A stretch of DNA of 64,000 nt from Fusibacter bizertensis (GTDB taxonomy: Bacteria > Bacillota > Clostridia > Peptostreptococcales > Acidaminobacteraceae), in the NCBI RefSeq assembly GCF_029914245.1, contig NZ_JARYZI010000007.1, positions 62,001 through 126,000 of the forward strand, in the 5' to 3' direction. The stretch's first letter is position 1, and the number at the start of each line of letters is the position of its first letter. The position numbers and the translations under genes were made by a program. Under the pieces are notes generated by a model. It ran no database searches, had not been told where the DNA came from, and saw only the letters and a program-made list of their open reading frames with translations. This document shows positions 1 to 8,180 of the stretch, piece after piece.

Positions 1-10
1 ACCTGCCTAC

Positions 11-262
11 ATGGAGGTTACACTCTTTTGGACTGTCTTTGCGGGGTTAAAATTGTTTCTTGTAACAACCTTATATCTCAAAGAGGATATAGCAGGGCTT
101 TTTTTCATCAACAGTATTTTAGGGATGCCTGCTAATATCTTTGTACTTACAGTAAGTTATATCTATGGCATTTGGCGCTTGCATCATCTTAAGGGACCTG
201 GTATAGATGAGTTCGAGATAGATAAAGAACCACCGTGGAAAGGCCAAACTAGAGGTTTCTGA
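11..262 (+). CDS. Small hydrophobic membrane protein, possibly 5'-truncated by the window edge
   Basis: An 83-residue frame from the first ATG. The reading frame stays open to the left edge, so the true start may lie outside the window. Two hydrophobic segments (about residues 4-22 and 28-52) suggest an integral membrane protein with a charged C-terminal tail (IDEFEIDKEPPWKG). I recognise no family. No ribosome binding site can be judged because only 10 bases precede the ATG. A hairpin follows before the next gene. Confidence 0.5.
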   Translation: MEVTLFWTVFAGLKLFLVTTLYLKEDIAGLFFINSILGMPANIFVLTVSYIYGIWRLHHLKGPGIDEFEIDKEPPWKGQTRGF

Positions 263-311
263 TACATTTCGGGTAAATTGTTTTAAACATAGTAGGCAAC
301 AGTGATAAGCT

Positions 312-345
312 AAGTGATGTAGGTAAAGTAAGTGTTACATCACTT
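312..345. repeat. Inverted repeat upstream of the flavin reductase gene
   Basis: Two perfect 10-base arms (AAGTGATGTA / TACATCACTT) separated by 14 bases, between the first two genes. It could fold as a hairpin ending the upstream transcript, though no long T-run follows, or serve as an operator for the gene starting 30 bases downstream. Confidence 0.4.
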
Positions 346-375
346 TAAAAAATAGAATCTAGAAAGGATATCATT

Positions 376-882
376 ATGAAATATGTAAATTTTCAAGAGC
401 TATCACAGGACTTTTTGAATCAATTGGTTAAAGGGGCATTTTTAACTGTTCAGCAAGGTGAATATGTAAACACCATGACGATAGGTTGGGGAACGGTAGG
501 GTACATGTGGAATAGACCAGTTCTGATGGTACCAGTCCGATATTCAAGGTATACCCACACGCTGATTGATAATGCGACCTCATTTACGGTGAGCCTTCCT
601 GTAACTAAGGATCTTAAAAAAGAACTCGCTTTTTGTGGCTCAAAATCAGGTCGTGACCTTGATAAGATAAAGGCTTGTGGTCTAACTTTAGAAGCCTCTC
701 AGTCTGTAGGTGTTGATGCCCCAATCATAGCTGAATGTGAGCTACATATTGAATGTAAAATTGTTTATAAGCAACCTATGGGATCGGAACATCTAAGTAA
801 TCAAATCGTTGAAGCGCAGTATAAAAATGATGATTACCATGTGCTTTATTATGGTGAGATCATGAATGCTTACTATAAATAA
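376..882 (+). CDS. Flavin reductase-like domain protein
   Basis: A 168-residue protein of the FMN-binding split-barrel (flavin reductase-like, flavoredoxin) family. Supporting features are the N-terminal NTMTIGWGTVGYMWNRPVL block, the VPVRYSRYTHTLI segment, the FTVSLP strand and the FCGSKSGRDLDK loop, the usual order in this family. Length is normal. An AAAGGATATC ribosome binding site precedes the ATG. Members bind FMN and transfer electrons or reduce free flavin; the partner here is unknown. It appears to be a single gene. Confidence 0.85.
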   Translation: MKYVNFQELSQDFLNQLVKGAFLTVQQGEYVNTMTIGWGTVGYMWNRPVLMVPVRYSRYTHTLIDNATSFTVSLPVTKDLKKELAFCGSKSGRDLDKIKACGLTLEASQSVGVDAPIIAECELHIECKIVYKQPMGSEHLSNQIVEAQYKNDDYHVLYYGEIMNAYYK

Positions 883-988
883 TTTACCAATTCCTTGTTT
901 TGGGTATTAAGGGAACCTTTTTTCTGATAATGGCGTCTAAATACTATAGACACTATTTAACTTAAGCAGAAAAAAAGGAGACATAGAT

Positions 989-1513
989 ATGAAATTTATA
1001 ATCGGAAAATTAGGCGTATTGGCTTTAGTAGGTATTTTATTTCTATCAGGGTGTTCAAAAGGAGATGAAGGTGAAACAGTAAATGGAGATCTAACGCAAC
1101 CAGTACCCTTTGTTGGTGAGACTACTGATGAAGAAACAACTGTAGATCCTGCCGCAGGAACTAGTCCAAAACTTGATGATGAAACTGCTAAAGCGATGCA
1201 ATTGGAGCGAATGATCGAGGGCATTAAGAGCATCACACTTAAAGATATTGAAGGCAATGTAGTTGAAAGAACATTTACAGATGAAGAGATGAAAGAAATT
1301 GAGACTGCATTTAATGAAAGTTTCATCATGGACACCGCATATATTGAGATGATTACTGGTTATACTATGACGATTTCGCTTGAAAATGGAGAAGACGTTT
1401 TTATTACTAGTTATGGAGATCCAGTTTTTATCGTAGCACGTATTGGAGATGGAGAAACATATCATCTAGGCTGTGAAGTAATCGCTACGATTTTACTTGA
1501 AGGTATGAATTAA
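989..1513 (+). CDS. Putative lipoprotein
   Basis: A 174-residue protein with a lipoprotein signal: KFIIGKLG, a hydrophobic run and a lipobox ending FLSGC at about residue 22. An acidic, Thr-rich linker (about 28-60) leads to a compact mixed domain (70-170) with ITLKDIEGNVVERTF and an EMITGYTMTISLENGED strand pair, resembling small extracellular domains of unknown function. The ribosome binding site AAAAAAGGAG lies just upstream. The gene is closed by a hairpin terminator. Predicted to be anchored to the outer face of the membrane; function unknown. Confidence 0.75.
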   Translation: MKFIIGKLGVLALVGILFLSGCSKGDEGETVNGDLTQPVPFVGETTDEETTVDPAAGTSPKLDDETAKAMQLERMIEGIKSITLKDIEGNVVERTFTDEEMKEIETAFNESFIMDTAYIEMITGYTMTISLENGEDVFITSYGDPVFIVARIGDGETYHLGCEVIATILLEGMN

Positions 1514-1557
1514 TCCGTGGGTATATAAAGTCCATGGCGACAAACAACACAATCTGA

Positions 1558-1590
1558 CAGACTGCCATTCGTTGGCAGTCTATTTTATTT
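1558..1590 (+). terminator. Intrinsic terminator of the lipoprotein gene
   Basis: Perfect GC-rich stem AGACTGCCA / TTGGCAGTCT around a short TTCG-type loop, followed by TATTTTATTT. Confidence 0.8.
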
Positions 1591-1611
1591 AAAAATGTAG
1601 AGGAGTGTGTA

Positions 1612-3843
1612 ATGATGTTGAAAAAATTAGTAACTTTTACATTTCTGGCGTTAATATGCTGGATCCCAAGCTTTGCTGCTGATGAGATCCAGATTGAAAT
1701 TGATGGTGAGCCATTAGTTTTAGATGTAGTGCCTCAGATTGAAAATGGGCGTACTTTAGTTCCTTTTAAAGCGATTTTAGAAGCACTTGGGCTTAAAATC
1801 GATTGGCTCGGTGAACAACGTATAGCGACAGCTTATAACTCAGAGATGAACGTATCGGTTAAAATTGATGGCGCATATGGTAACATCAATGGTGAGCTTT
1901 TTCGACTTGATGTACCTGCTAAAGTCGTAGATGGACGAACTTTGGTACCACTAAAGTTTATCTCAGAAGCATTTGGAAACGAAGTTTCTTGGAATGCTGA
2001 GAAGCGATTAATTTTAATAAAAAGTGGTTTCAAACCGTATGTTTACACAGAAACATTACCAACTGTAGACTCTATTGAAAAACTTAAATTGATTCTTGAA
2101 TATGCAGGTAAATATACAAATTACATCTCACCAGTTCTTGATGATTTTATCATGGCGCCCATACTAGAAGACAAAGGGAATGCAGCAGATGATTTAATAG
2201 CAGAGTCGGCACCTGCAGCTGAATCTGAACATAGCGAAACAAATGTCCAGGTAGAGGGTGTAGATGAAGCAGATATTATCAAGACTGACGGCAACTTAAT
2301 CTATCAATTGCGTGCACAAGATTTAAAAATCACAGACATATCCACAGACGAGATGAAGAATATAGCGACTATAAAATTTGAAGATTTTACACATGCTTCT
2401 GAATTATATCTGTATGATAGTAAACTTATCGTTATAGGTAGTAGTCAGATGTATTATCCAATGTTTGAAGACTTTGGATTTGATATAATGCCTATGCCAC
2501 AATACGCACCTCAAACATATATTTATTTCTATGATGTTAGTGAACCAGAAAATCCTGTTTTAATTAGAAAATATGTAGGTGATGGCACTTATATGACCTC
2601 CAGATTGACTGGGGGTAAACTCTATATGGTTTGGAACAAATGGTTAAACAACTATAATCTTACCGCTGAAAACATATTACCTAAATTTACAGATCAGCTG
2701 TTTTTTAGCGGTTCTGATGTTGTAAAGGCTTCGACAATTAACTTTGATACATTGAGATATTTTCCAGATACTGTAGAGAGTAATATGATGATTACCCTTG
2801 GTTTTAACCTTGATCACATCACATATGCACCACATCTAGCAGCTTATCTTGGCAATAGTACAAATATCTATGCAAATTTGGATACAATGATAATTGCTAT
2901 GGACCGCTATCACTATGATGTTAGAGCAATGGGGGAGAGTTTTGCACCATCATTTAGAAATACCACAGAACTCTATAAATTTGATCTTGTTGATGGCACT
3001 ATAAATTTTAGTGCAAAAGGTTCTGTACCTGGGCATGTGTTAAATCAATTTTCAATGGACGCATATAAAGGCGATTATCGCATCGCCACAACTTCTGGTG
3101 AGACGTGGTCGGATACCTCACAAAACAACGTATATGTACTAGGAAGTGATATGAAGATCAAAGGAAAATTGGAAGGTTTAGCACCAGGTGAACGCATTTA
3201 TTCTGCTAGATTTGCAGAAGATCGTGCATACCTTGTCACATTCAAACAAGTTGATCCGTTCTTCGTTATTGATCTTAAAGAGCCATCAAAACCAGAGGTT
3301 TTGGGTTATCTCAAGATACCTGGATTTAGTGATTATCTTCATCCATATGATGCCAACACGGTGATTGGATTTGGAAGAGAGACGATAGATACAGCAAATG
3401 GACCAATCCTTGGTGGGATCAAAATTGCAATGTTTGACGTGACCGACGTCACAAAACCAGTCGAAAAAAGTAAAATTGTACTCGGAAGTAGCAACAGTTG
3501 GTCAGAAGTGCTTAATAATCATAAAGCACTGCTTATTTCGAAAGACAAAAACCTGTTTGCACTTCCTGTCACATTATATAGTAGAGTGGATAATGATATT
3601 AAGTTTACGTTCCAAGGTGCATATGTTTATAGTATTAGTCCAACATCAGGCTTTGTACTACGAGGTACTTCCACACACTTAACGCAGCCTGAAATAGATG
3701 ATAGTATGCTAAAATGGTATGATACATCTAAAAATGTAAGCAGAGTCATTTGGTCTGGCACTAACCTATATACATTATCTAATTATGGTATAAAAAAACA
3801 TAACTTGGATGATATGATGGAACTTGAATTTTTGATTTATTAA
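1612..3843 (+). CDS. Secreted copper-amine-oxidase-N / beta-propeller domain protein
   Basis: A 743-residue exported protein. Residues 1-22 form a signal peptide (LVTFTFLALICWIPSFAA). Residues 25-140 hold two tandem repeats of the copper amine oxidase N-terminal ('stalk') type, each with an NGRTLVPFKAI- or DGRTLVPLKFI-like core. After a linker comes the signature ETNVQVEGVDEADIIKTDGN (about 218-237), which marks the C-terminal beta-propeller family (Beta_propel), filling the remaining ~500 residues. Members are wall- or surface-associated proteins of unknown biochemical role in Gram-positive bacteria. ATG at 1612 is followed at once by a second in-frame ATG (1615); either fits the AGGAG site. 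Its own terminator has been split by the insertion sequence downstream. Confidence 0.9.
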   Translation: MMLKKLVTFTFLALICWIPSFAADEIQIEIDGEPLVLDVVPQIENGRTLVPFKAILEALGLKIDWLGEQRIATAYNSEMNVSVKIDGAYGNINGELFRLDVPAKVVDGRTLVPLKFISEAFGNEVSWNAEKRLILIKSGFKPYVYTETLPTVDSIEKLKLILEYAGKYTNYISPVLDDFIMAPILEDKGNAADDLIAESAPAAESEHSETNVQVEGVDEADIIKTDGNLIYQLRAQDLKITDISTDEMKNIATIKFEDFTHASELYLYDSKLIVIGSSQMYYPMFEDFGFDIMPMPQYAPQTYIYFYDVSEPENPVLIRKYVGDGTYMTSRLTGGKLYMVWNKWLNNYNLTAENILPKFTDQLFFSGSDVVKASTINFDTLRYFPDTVESNMMITLGFNLDHITYAPHLAAYLGNSTNIYANLDTMIIAMDRYHYDVRAMGESFAPSFRNTTELYKFDLVDGTINFSAKGSVPGHVLNQFSMDAYKGDYRIATTSGETWSDTSQNNVYVLGSDMKIKGKLEGLAPGERIYSARFAEDRAYLVTFKQVDPFFVIDLKEPSKPEVLGYLKIPGFSDYLHPYDANTVIGFGRETIDTANGPILGGIKIAMFDVTDVTKPVEKSKIVLGSSNSWSEVLNNHKALLISKDKNLFALPVTLYSRVDNDIKFTFQGAYVYSISPTSGFVLRGTSTHLTQPEIDDSMLKWYDTSKNVSRVIWSGTNLYTLSNYGIKKHNLDDMMELEFLIY

Positions 3844-3847
3844 AAAA

Positions 3848-3866
3848 AACAACTTTAGTGAAGTAC
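3848..3866. terminator. Left half of a palindromic bidirectional terminator split by the IS
   Basis: AACAACTTTAGTGAAGTAC here is the exact reverse complement of the sequence beginning at the IS right boundary (5559). Joined at the 3-bp duplication TAC, the two halves make a perfect hairpin between two convergent genes, with A/T runs on either side giving a T-tail in both directions. Confidence 0.8.
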
Positions 3867-3891
3867 TGATATGATGCCTCCAAAGTAGACA
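3867..3891 (+). repeat. IS left terminal inverted repeat
   Basis: Matches the reverse complement of 5534-5558 at 16 of 25 positions, including the outer TGA and the inner AAGTAGACA block. Confidence 0.85.
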
Positions 3892-3934
3892 TACTAATTA
3901 ATTAAAATTAGATGATCTATTTTGGAGGTTTTTT

Positions 3935-4639
3935 ATGTCAAGAAATAGTAGTGTCAGTAAAGAGGATAAAGTCAAGGCTTGCAAGTGCTATCAAACTGGT
4001 CAAGGAACATATGAATCAATTGCTAAAGATATAGGCGTGTTTACGACAACAGTGAGGGAATGGTACTACAGATATAACTATCATGGCTCTTCAGCTTTTG
4101 ATACAAGTCACAGTAATAAAGGATATTCTAAGCCATTCAAAACGTCACTAGTAGAGATGTTTATATCTGGAGAATGCTCAGCGTTGGAGTTAAGTGGAAA
4201 ATATAATCTTTCACTTAGTATGGTTAAACAATGGATTAAAAAGTACAATAAAGGTATAGAACTTAAGGATTATGATCCCAAAGGAGAAGTCTATACCATG
4301 AAGTCACGAAAAACAACTTATGAAGAACGACTTGAAATTGTAAAGTGGGTTATTGAAAACAACTTTAATTATAAGGATGCTGCTGAAAAATATGGTATTA
4401 AGTATGCGGCAATTTACCAGTGGGTAAAAAAATATCTAACACATAACGAGGCTTCTTTGGAATACAAAAAAAGGGGTCCAAAAGAAAGCAGTAAAATAAA
4501 CGAGTCGGAACTTGATGATATTGGGAAGCTCAAATTGGAGCTGGAACGTGAACGCATTCTTAGAAAACAAGCGGAATTCAGACTTGAACTTCTTAAAAAA
4601 AAAGAGGAGTTCGAGAAAAAATTACATTCACGAAAGTAA
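3935..4639 (+). CDS. IS3-family transposase OrfA
   Basis: A 234-residue basic protein with successive helix-turn-helix units: about 10-50 (KVKACKCYQTGQGTYESIAKDIGV), 65-110 (SALELSGKYNLSLSMVKQWI) and 125-170 (YKDAAEKYGIKYAAIYQWVKKY). A C-terminal leucine-zipper-like coiled coil (190-230, KLKLELERERILRKQAEFRLELL) follows, as usual for OrfA of the IS150 group. It is longer than the ~170 residues common in the family because of the extra HTH. It binds the inverted repeats. TGGAGG precedes the start. The 3' end carries the A9 slippage run used to make the OrfAB fusion. Confidence 0.93.
   Translation: MSRNSSVSKEDKVKACKCYQTGQGTYESIAKDIGVFTTTVREWYYRYNYHGSSAFDTSHSNKGYSKPFKTSLVEMFISGECSALELSGKYNLSLSMVKQWIKKYNKGIELKDYDPKGEVYTMKSRKTTYEERLEIVKWVIENNFNYKDAAEKYGIKYAAIYQWVKKYLTHNEASLEYKKRGPKESSKINESELDDIGKLKLELERERILRKQAEFRLELLKKKEEFEKKLHSRK
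4595..4603 (+). other. Candidate programmed -1 frameshift site (A9)
   Basis: Nine consecutive A inside the end of orfA. Reading into the -1 frame here stays open and gives KITFTKVRNEAEYL, then the conserved start of OrfB, so slippage would yield the OrfAB transposase. A run of six A at 4616-4621 is a second possible site. Confidence 0.7.
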
Positions 4640-5517
4640 GAAATGAAGCAGAGTACCTTACTGTTGATCACTATAGAAGGCAAGGTTATTCGGTAAAAAT
4701 GCTCTGCGATGAGCTTGATATTTCCAGAAGCGCTTATTATAAGTATGAAGTCCGTATACCACCCGAAAAAGAAGCGCAAGATGATTTGTTATGCTGTTTA
4801 ATCAATGAATATCACGCAACCTTTGATGGTATTTTAGGTTACAGGCGCATGACATTATTTATCAATCGGTTAAATCAAACCACTTTCTGCGAAAAGTATA
4901 TTCACCGCCTTATGAAGCAAATGAAAATCACTGCACGCATCAGAAGAAAAAAAGTGAATCGCAAAAGAGTCAAACCTGATTATGTGAAAGACAACGTTTT
5001 GTCTCGAGATTTCACTGCGAACAAGCCGAACGAAAAATGGTTGACTGATGTAACTGAATTTTCAATTCCATGCGATAGCCGAAAGCTGTTTTTGAGTCCG
5101 ATAATGGATCTTTATGATAACAGCATTGTGGAATATGAGCTTTCATTCAGCAATAACAATATTTTGGTCTTCAAGATGTTTGATCGAGCAGTACAAAATA
5201 ATCCAAAAGCAAAACCAATTGTCCATAGCGATCGAGGTTTCCAATACACAAACAATAATTTCAAAAGTAAACTTGACGATGCTGGTATGATTCAAAGTAT
5301 GTCGCGAGTTGGCAAGTGCATTGATAATGGCCCAATGGAAGGTTTCTTTGGCGTTCTAAAGACTGAAATGTTTTATGGAAAAAAGTTTCAATCTATGGAG
5401 AATCTGATCGCAAAGATTAAAGCATACATCACCTTCTATAATGAAAAAAGATTTCAAAAAAGACTAAAGTGCTTAGCTCCGATGGAATATCGAAACCAAG
5501 CACTTGTTACTGCATAA
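4600..5517 (+). CDS. IS3-family transposase OrfB (integrase core, -1 frame)
   Basis: Frame -1 relative to orfA; the first ATG is at 4699, but conserved sequence (YRRQGYSVKMLCDELDISRS) begins before it, showing that the product is made as an OrfAB fusion. The HTH_21 segment (DGILGYRRMT) is followed by the rve integrase core with DDE residues in LTDVTEF, HSDRGFQYTN and GPMEGFFGVLKTE, then the terminal EKRFQKRLKCLAPMEYR block. No internal stop or deletion is visible. Together with OrfA it catalyses copy-paste transposition through a circular intermediate, as known for IS3 elements. Confidence 0.93.
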   Translation, partial: KRGVREKITFTKVRNEAEYLTVDHYRRQGYSVKMLCDELDISRSAYYKYEVRIPPEKEAQDDLLCCLINEYHATFDGILGYRRMTLFINRLNQTTFCEKYIHRLMKQMKITARIRRKKVNRKRVKPDYVKDNVLSRDFTANKPNEKWLTDVTEFSIPCDSRKLFLSPIMDLYDNSIVEYELSFSNNNILVFKMFDRAVQNNPKAKPIVHSDRGFQYTNNNFKSKLDDAGMIQSMSRVGKCIDNGPMEGFFGVLKTEMFYGKKFQSMENLIAKIKAYITFYNEKRFQKRLKCLAPMEYRNQALVTA

Positions 5518-5533
5518 ACTTTAATAAATTACT

Positions 5534-5558
5534 TGTCTACTTGACAAGGGGCAGTTCA
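5534..5558 (-). repeat. IS right terminal inverted repeat
   Basis: Reads TGAACTGCCCC inward on the minus strand; pairs imperfectly with 3867-3891 and ends exactly at the TAC duplication. Confidence 0.85.
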
Positions 5559-5576
5559 TACTTCACTAAAGTTGTT
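5559..5576. terminator. Right half of the IS-split terminator palindrome
   Basis: Complement of 3848-3866, followed by TTCTT. It also contains the stop codon (5566-5568) of the minus-strand gene that converges on it, so the original hairpin ended both genes. Confidence 0.75.
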
Positions 5577-5721
5577 TTCTTATGCTGATTAACTTTGAAC
5601 CACTGATGATACTTAACACGCCTAAAGGAATAGCAACAGCTAACAAAGTTGCTCCGATAGCGATATTTAATCCACCAGAATGAGCTAATTGTTTCTTAGC
5701 TTTTTTGAGAATTTTCTCCAT
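5566..5721 (-). CDS. 51-residue single-span membrane protein
   Basis: A short minus-strand gene with a very strong ribosome binding site (AGGGGAGG, 8 bases before ATG). The product begins MEKILKKAKKQLAHSGG, a basic amphipathic start, followed by one hydrophobic span (about residues 19-40, IAIGATLLAVAIPLGVLSII) and a basic tail. A TATAAT lies about 35 bases upstream. The stop codon lies in the stem of the palindromic terminator shared with the beta-propeller gene before the IS arrived. Family not recognised; it could be a holin-like, toxin-like or regulatory small membrane protein. Confidence 0.65.
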   Translation of the reverse strand: MEKILKKAKKQLAHSGGLNIAIGATLLAVAIPLGVLSIISGSKLISIRKQL

Positions 5722-5755
5722 GAATGACCTCCCCTGTTTATGTTTTGTTAAGAGA

Positions 5756-5761
5756 ATTATA
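5756..5761 (-). promoter_or_regulatory. -10 element for the small membrane protein gene
   Basis: A perfect TATAAT on the minus strand, at a sensible distance from the GGGGAGG site. No convincing -35 hexamer is seen at 17 bp. Confidence 0.45.
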
Positions 5762-5896
5762 TCACAAGCATGTAAGTTTTGAAAATTTACTGATAACTGC
5801 GGGTGATTATTGGTGTCTAATGGTTCCAGTTGACTAAGACCACTTGGCAGTGCTAAACTAATTCAGTGTGAAAAATATAATTAAACGGAGAATGAA

Positions 5897-7372
5897 ATGG
5901 AAGAGATATCAAATTCAAAGGCACGTAATCATCAAATTATGAAGATCATTGCAGTTACATATTCAATAATTGGTGCAATTTCTTTACTTGGCGCATATGG
6001 CGTCTTTTTAGCACCCGGATATTCTGGAGATCTAAATATGTTTTCACTTGGTACCATCACTTTTTTTGCTTTGATTGCAATTGGCAATGCAATGTACTTA
6101 AGGAAACATTTTAGCCGTTACTCTAACTTAGTGACTTTACTTTCAGGTTATTTACCACTTGCTTTTTTTAGTATATTTATGGTTGAGTCAAATCGACTTT
6201 CATTTCTGACTTTGTTTATGTTCTTAATACCATTGGCACTCAATACGACTAGAAAATACACGCTAGGTTTTGGTTTATTAGGCTTACTGACATTGGTGTT
6301 TTGGACACTTTCAAGCAGTCTTCTAATAACAACTGAAAAAGCGATGCTTATGGTGATTGGTATTCAAGCTTTTGCAACAGTTTTAGTTGCGTCAAATGGA
6401 TTTTCAAAAGAACTTGATCGATCCACAAAAGCTGCAGAAACTTTATCTACAAAAGCAGAACTGGAGCGTATTGATCTACTAAAAAGACAAGCATCTGTAG
6501 AAAATGTAAAAAATGATCTTGGTGATATGTTTCGAAAGATTGAACATTCATCTAGTGCTATGAATACACTGGTAAATGCCATGGAGGAAATTGCAAAAGG
6601 GTCTTATGATCAAACGGTAGCAACTGAATCAATTACGCATCAGAGTAAACTTATTTTAGGTTTAATAGAATCTTTTAAGCAAGAAGTCACAGAAGTAAAT
6701 GATTTTTCTAACCATATCTCAGAACTTGGTCATGAACTGTCGCTTCTAAATGATCAAATTGCTAAATTAGCGATAAATAATACTCAGACAATCAATCAAC
6801 TTGATGATGAGGTAAAGGTGAATGCGCAAAAGGTAAATGACATTAAAGGAATATTACAACTTGTTAAAGCCGTGGCAAACCAAACCAATTTGCTAGCGTT
6901 AAATGCGTCTATAGAAGCGGCAAGAGCAGGTGAAAGTGGAAAAGGATTTGCGGTAGTGGCACAAGAAATCCGTAAGTTAGCTGAAGATACAGATGAATTA
7001 TCTGATAAAATAGATATTGAAATTGGTGGCATCACAGTTTCTTTTGAACACCTTCAAGAAGGATTTACTGGTTTAGTTACAACAAATGAGCAAACAGGCC
7101 AATCATTAGACAAGATATCTGATAGAATTGCATCTTTAGACCAAGGAACAGATACTTTAAAAGAGAAAGTTTTAAGTATGGATAGTGGTGTTAATAAAAT
7201 AATGGATGCTAACTCTAAATTAACTGAAAACACTGAGACCATCAGTGCAGCACTTGAAGAAAGTACAGCAATCATAGAAGAGGTAAAAGCGACAACTGAT
7301 AGTGTAGATAAAGATATGGACGAAATTATGGTGAGTAGTCAATCAATTGACAAAGTGATCTCTACGATTTAA
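5897..7372 (+). CDS. Methyl-accepting chemotaxis protein with a membrane-embedded sensor region
   Basis: A 491-residue chemoreceptor. Six hydrophobic spans fill residues 15-180 with only short loops, so there is no extracellular Cache-type domain; the signal is probably sensed in or at the membrane. A coiled-coil signalling domain occupies 200-491, with the CheA/CheW hairpin tip [16 protein letters not shown] followed by [16 protein letters not shown], and Glu-rich likely methylation segments on both sides. No HAMP is obvious. The C-terminus ends without a CheR-binding pentapeptide. Single gene; ribosome binding site ACGGAGA. Confidence 0.92.
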   Translation: MEEISNSKARNHQIMKIIAVTYSIIGAISLLGAYGVFLAPGYSGDLNMFSLGTITFFALIAIGNAMYLRKHFSRYSNLVTLLSGYLPLAFFSIFMVESNRLSFLTLFMFLIPLALNTTRKYTLGFGLLGLLTLVFWTLSSSLLITTEKAMLMVIGIQAFATVLVASNGFSKELDRSTKAAETLSTKAELERIDLLKRQASVENVKNDLGDMFRKIEHSSSAMNTLVNAMEEIAKGSYDQTVATESITHQSKLILGLIESFKQEVTEVNDFSNHISELGHELSLLNDQIAKLAINNTQTINQLDDEVKVNAQKVNDIKGILQLVKAVANQTNLLALNASIEAARAGESGKGFAVVAQEIRKLAEDTDELSDKIDIEIGGITVSFEHLQEGFTGLVTTNEQTGQSLDKISDRIASLDQGTDTLKEKVLSMDSGVNKIMDANSKLTENTETISAALEESTAIIEEVKATTDSVDKDMDEIMVSSQSIDKVISTI

Positions 7373-7416
7373 GTGAAAAATTGAAATAGCTTCTATATAT
7401 GTACAAAGGAGTGGAC

Positions 7417-7959
7417 ATGAATGTTTATTTTATGGATTTAGAATTTCTGTGTGATGAAGACTATGCTTATGAGGATGAGATTATTGCCATTTGTCTACTA
7501 GCAGAGGATGAAAGTTATGAGCTTACAAGCCTTGTTAGACCTTATGGTGATGACTTTGAAGTGTCAGAATATTGCACAAACCTCACGGGAATATCAAAAG
7601 ATGATTTAGTATCAAAACCTTTATTCTCTGATTTATACGAAGACATGATCAATAACACAAGCGAAGAAGATATCTTATATGTATGGGGAAATGTCGATCT
7701 TGAAGCTGTTTATAAGGCGAGTATCGAGATTGCAGGAGAACTAGAATTTAACATTGTAGACTTCCAAGATGAATTTATGCAGTACTGCGAGATTGCATTT
7801 AGACCTGGTCTGAAAAAGGTTTATGAAATATTAACGGATGATTTCGAAATAAAGCACCATGATGTTAGAAATGATACGCTTATGCTAAAAGAGATATATA
7901 AACTATTTAACACAGATAAAAAAGCAGTGATGCGCAAGGTTAAGGGAAGAATGTTATAG
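7417..7959 (+). CDS. DEDDh-type 3'-5' exonuclease family protein
   Basis: A ~180-residue protein starting MNVYFMDLEFLCDED. The AAAGGAG site is at 7405-7411, so ATG 7417 is preferred over the ATG at 7399 that lies before it. Motifs match the RNase T / DNA polymerase III epsilon fold: Exo I DLEF, Exo II GNVDLE at about 104-109, and Exo III HHDVRND near 154-160 with His and Asp placed as in DEDDh enzymes. The protein is strongly acidic. Expected to degrade single-stranded RNA or DNA in the cytoplasm; substrate unknown. A conserved-core terminator follows. Confidence 0.8.
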   Translation: MNVYFMDLEFLCDEDYAYEDEIIAICLLAEDESYELTSLVRPYGDDFEVSEYCTNLTGISKDDLVSKPLFSDLYEDMINNTSEEDILYVWGNVDLEAVYKASIEIAGELEFNIVDFQDEFMQYCEIAFRPGLKKVYEILTDDFEIKHHDVRNDTLMLKEIYKLFNTDKKAVMRKVKGRML

Positions 7960-7983
7960 CTTTTTTAAAAACATACTAATGAT

Positions 7984-8036
7984 AAAAAAAGGTGCAATTG
8001 CTTATCTATTTCTAGATTTGCAAAAGCACCTTTTGT
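7984..8036. terminator. Bidirectional terminator with a conserved inner hairpin core
   Basis: Outer stem AAAAGGTGC / GCACCTTTT. On the minus strand the inner part reads TTTTGCAAATCTAGAAATAG. The same inner core with a different outer stem occurs at 31343-31390 and 47946-47997. A seven-base A run at its left edge gives a T-tail for minus-strand transcripts. Confidence 0.75.
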
Positions 8037-8125
8037 CATGCATTAGACGTGTTAGCGTCTAAACCACCTCTTATTTTTCAACTAAATCACACTCCTTTCT
8101 TTGAAGTATTAACCGGTCAAGTACA

Positions 8126-8143
8126 TTGTCTCATATGAGACAA
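8126..8143. promoter_or_regulatory. Perfect 18-bp palindrome, possible operator
   Basis: TTGTCTCATATGAGACAA lies just downstream of the minus-strand Mor-like gene and is not followed by a T-run. The symmetry suggests a binding site for a dimeric regulator or a small hairpin; no promoter is clear beside it. Confidence 0.4.
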
Positions 8144-8180
8144 CTAGGGTCTAGAGAAAGACTTTTTTAAATCGTTTTTT

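Larger units (their letters stand above)
3867..5558 (+). mobile_element. IS3-family (IS150-like) insertion sequence, complete
   Basis: A 1692-bp element with imperfect 25-bp terminal inverted repeats starting TGA (left 3867-3891, right 5534-5558). The right repeat reads TGAACTGCCCC inward, like IS150-group ends. A 3-bp direct duplication TAC flanks it (3864-3866 and 5559-5561), the size expected for this group. It carries overlapping orfA and orfB in frames related by -1, with a run of nine A at the junction. Ends, target duplication and DDE residues are all intact, so it may be active. It sits in the exact centre of a terminator palindrome. Confidence 0.95.

Noticed and set aside
937-1335. 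Long minus-strand Ser-rich frame over the lipoprotein gene
   Set aside because: It is the antisense shadow of a gene with a clear signal peptide and ribosome binding site; no site or family for the antisense product.
6364-7275. Several minus-strand frames opposite the chemoreceptor
   Set aside because: Shadows caused by coiled-coil codon composition; the plus-strand MCP is unambiguous.
8050-8098. Nine-codon minus-strand frame (AAAGGAG ... TTG) followed by a TAGACG/CGTCTA hairpin
   Set aside because: Resembles a leader peptide but has no gene to regulate before the next terminator; noted only.
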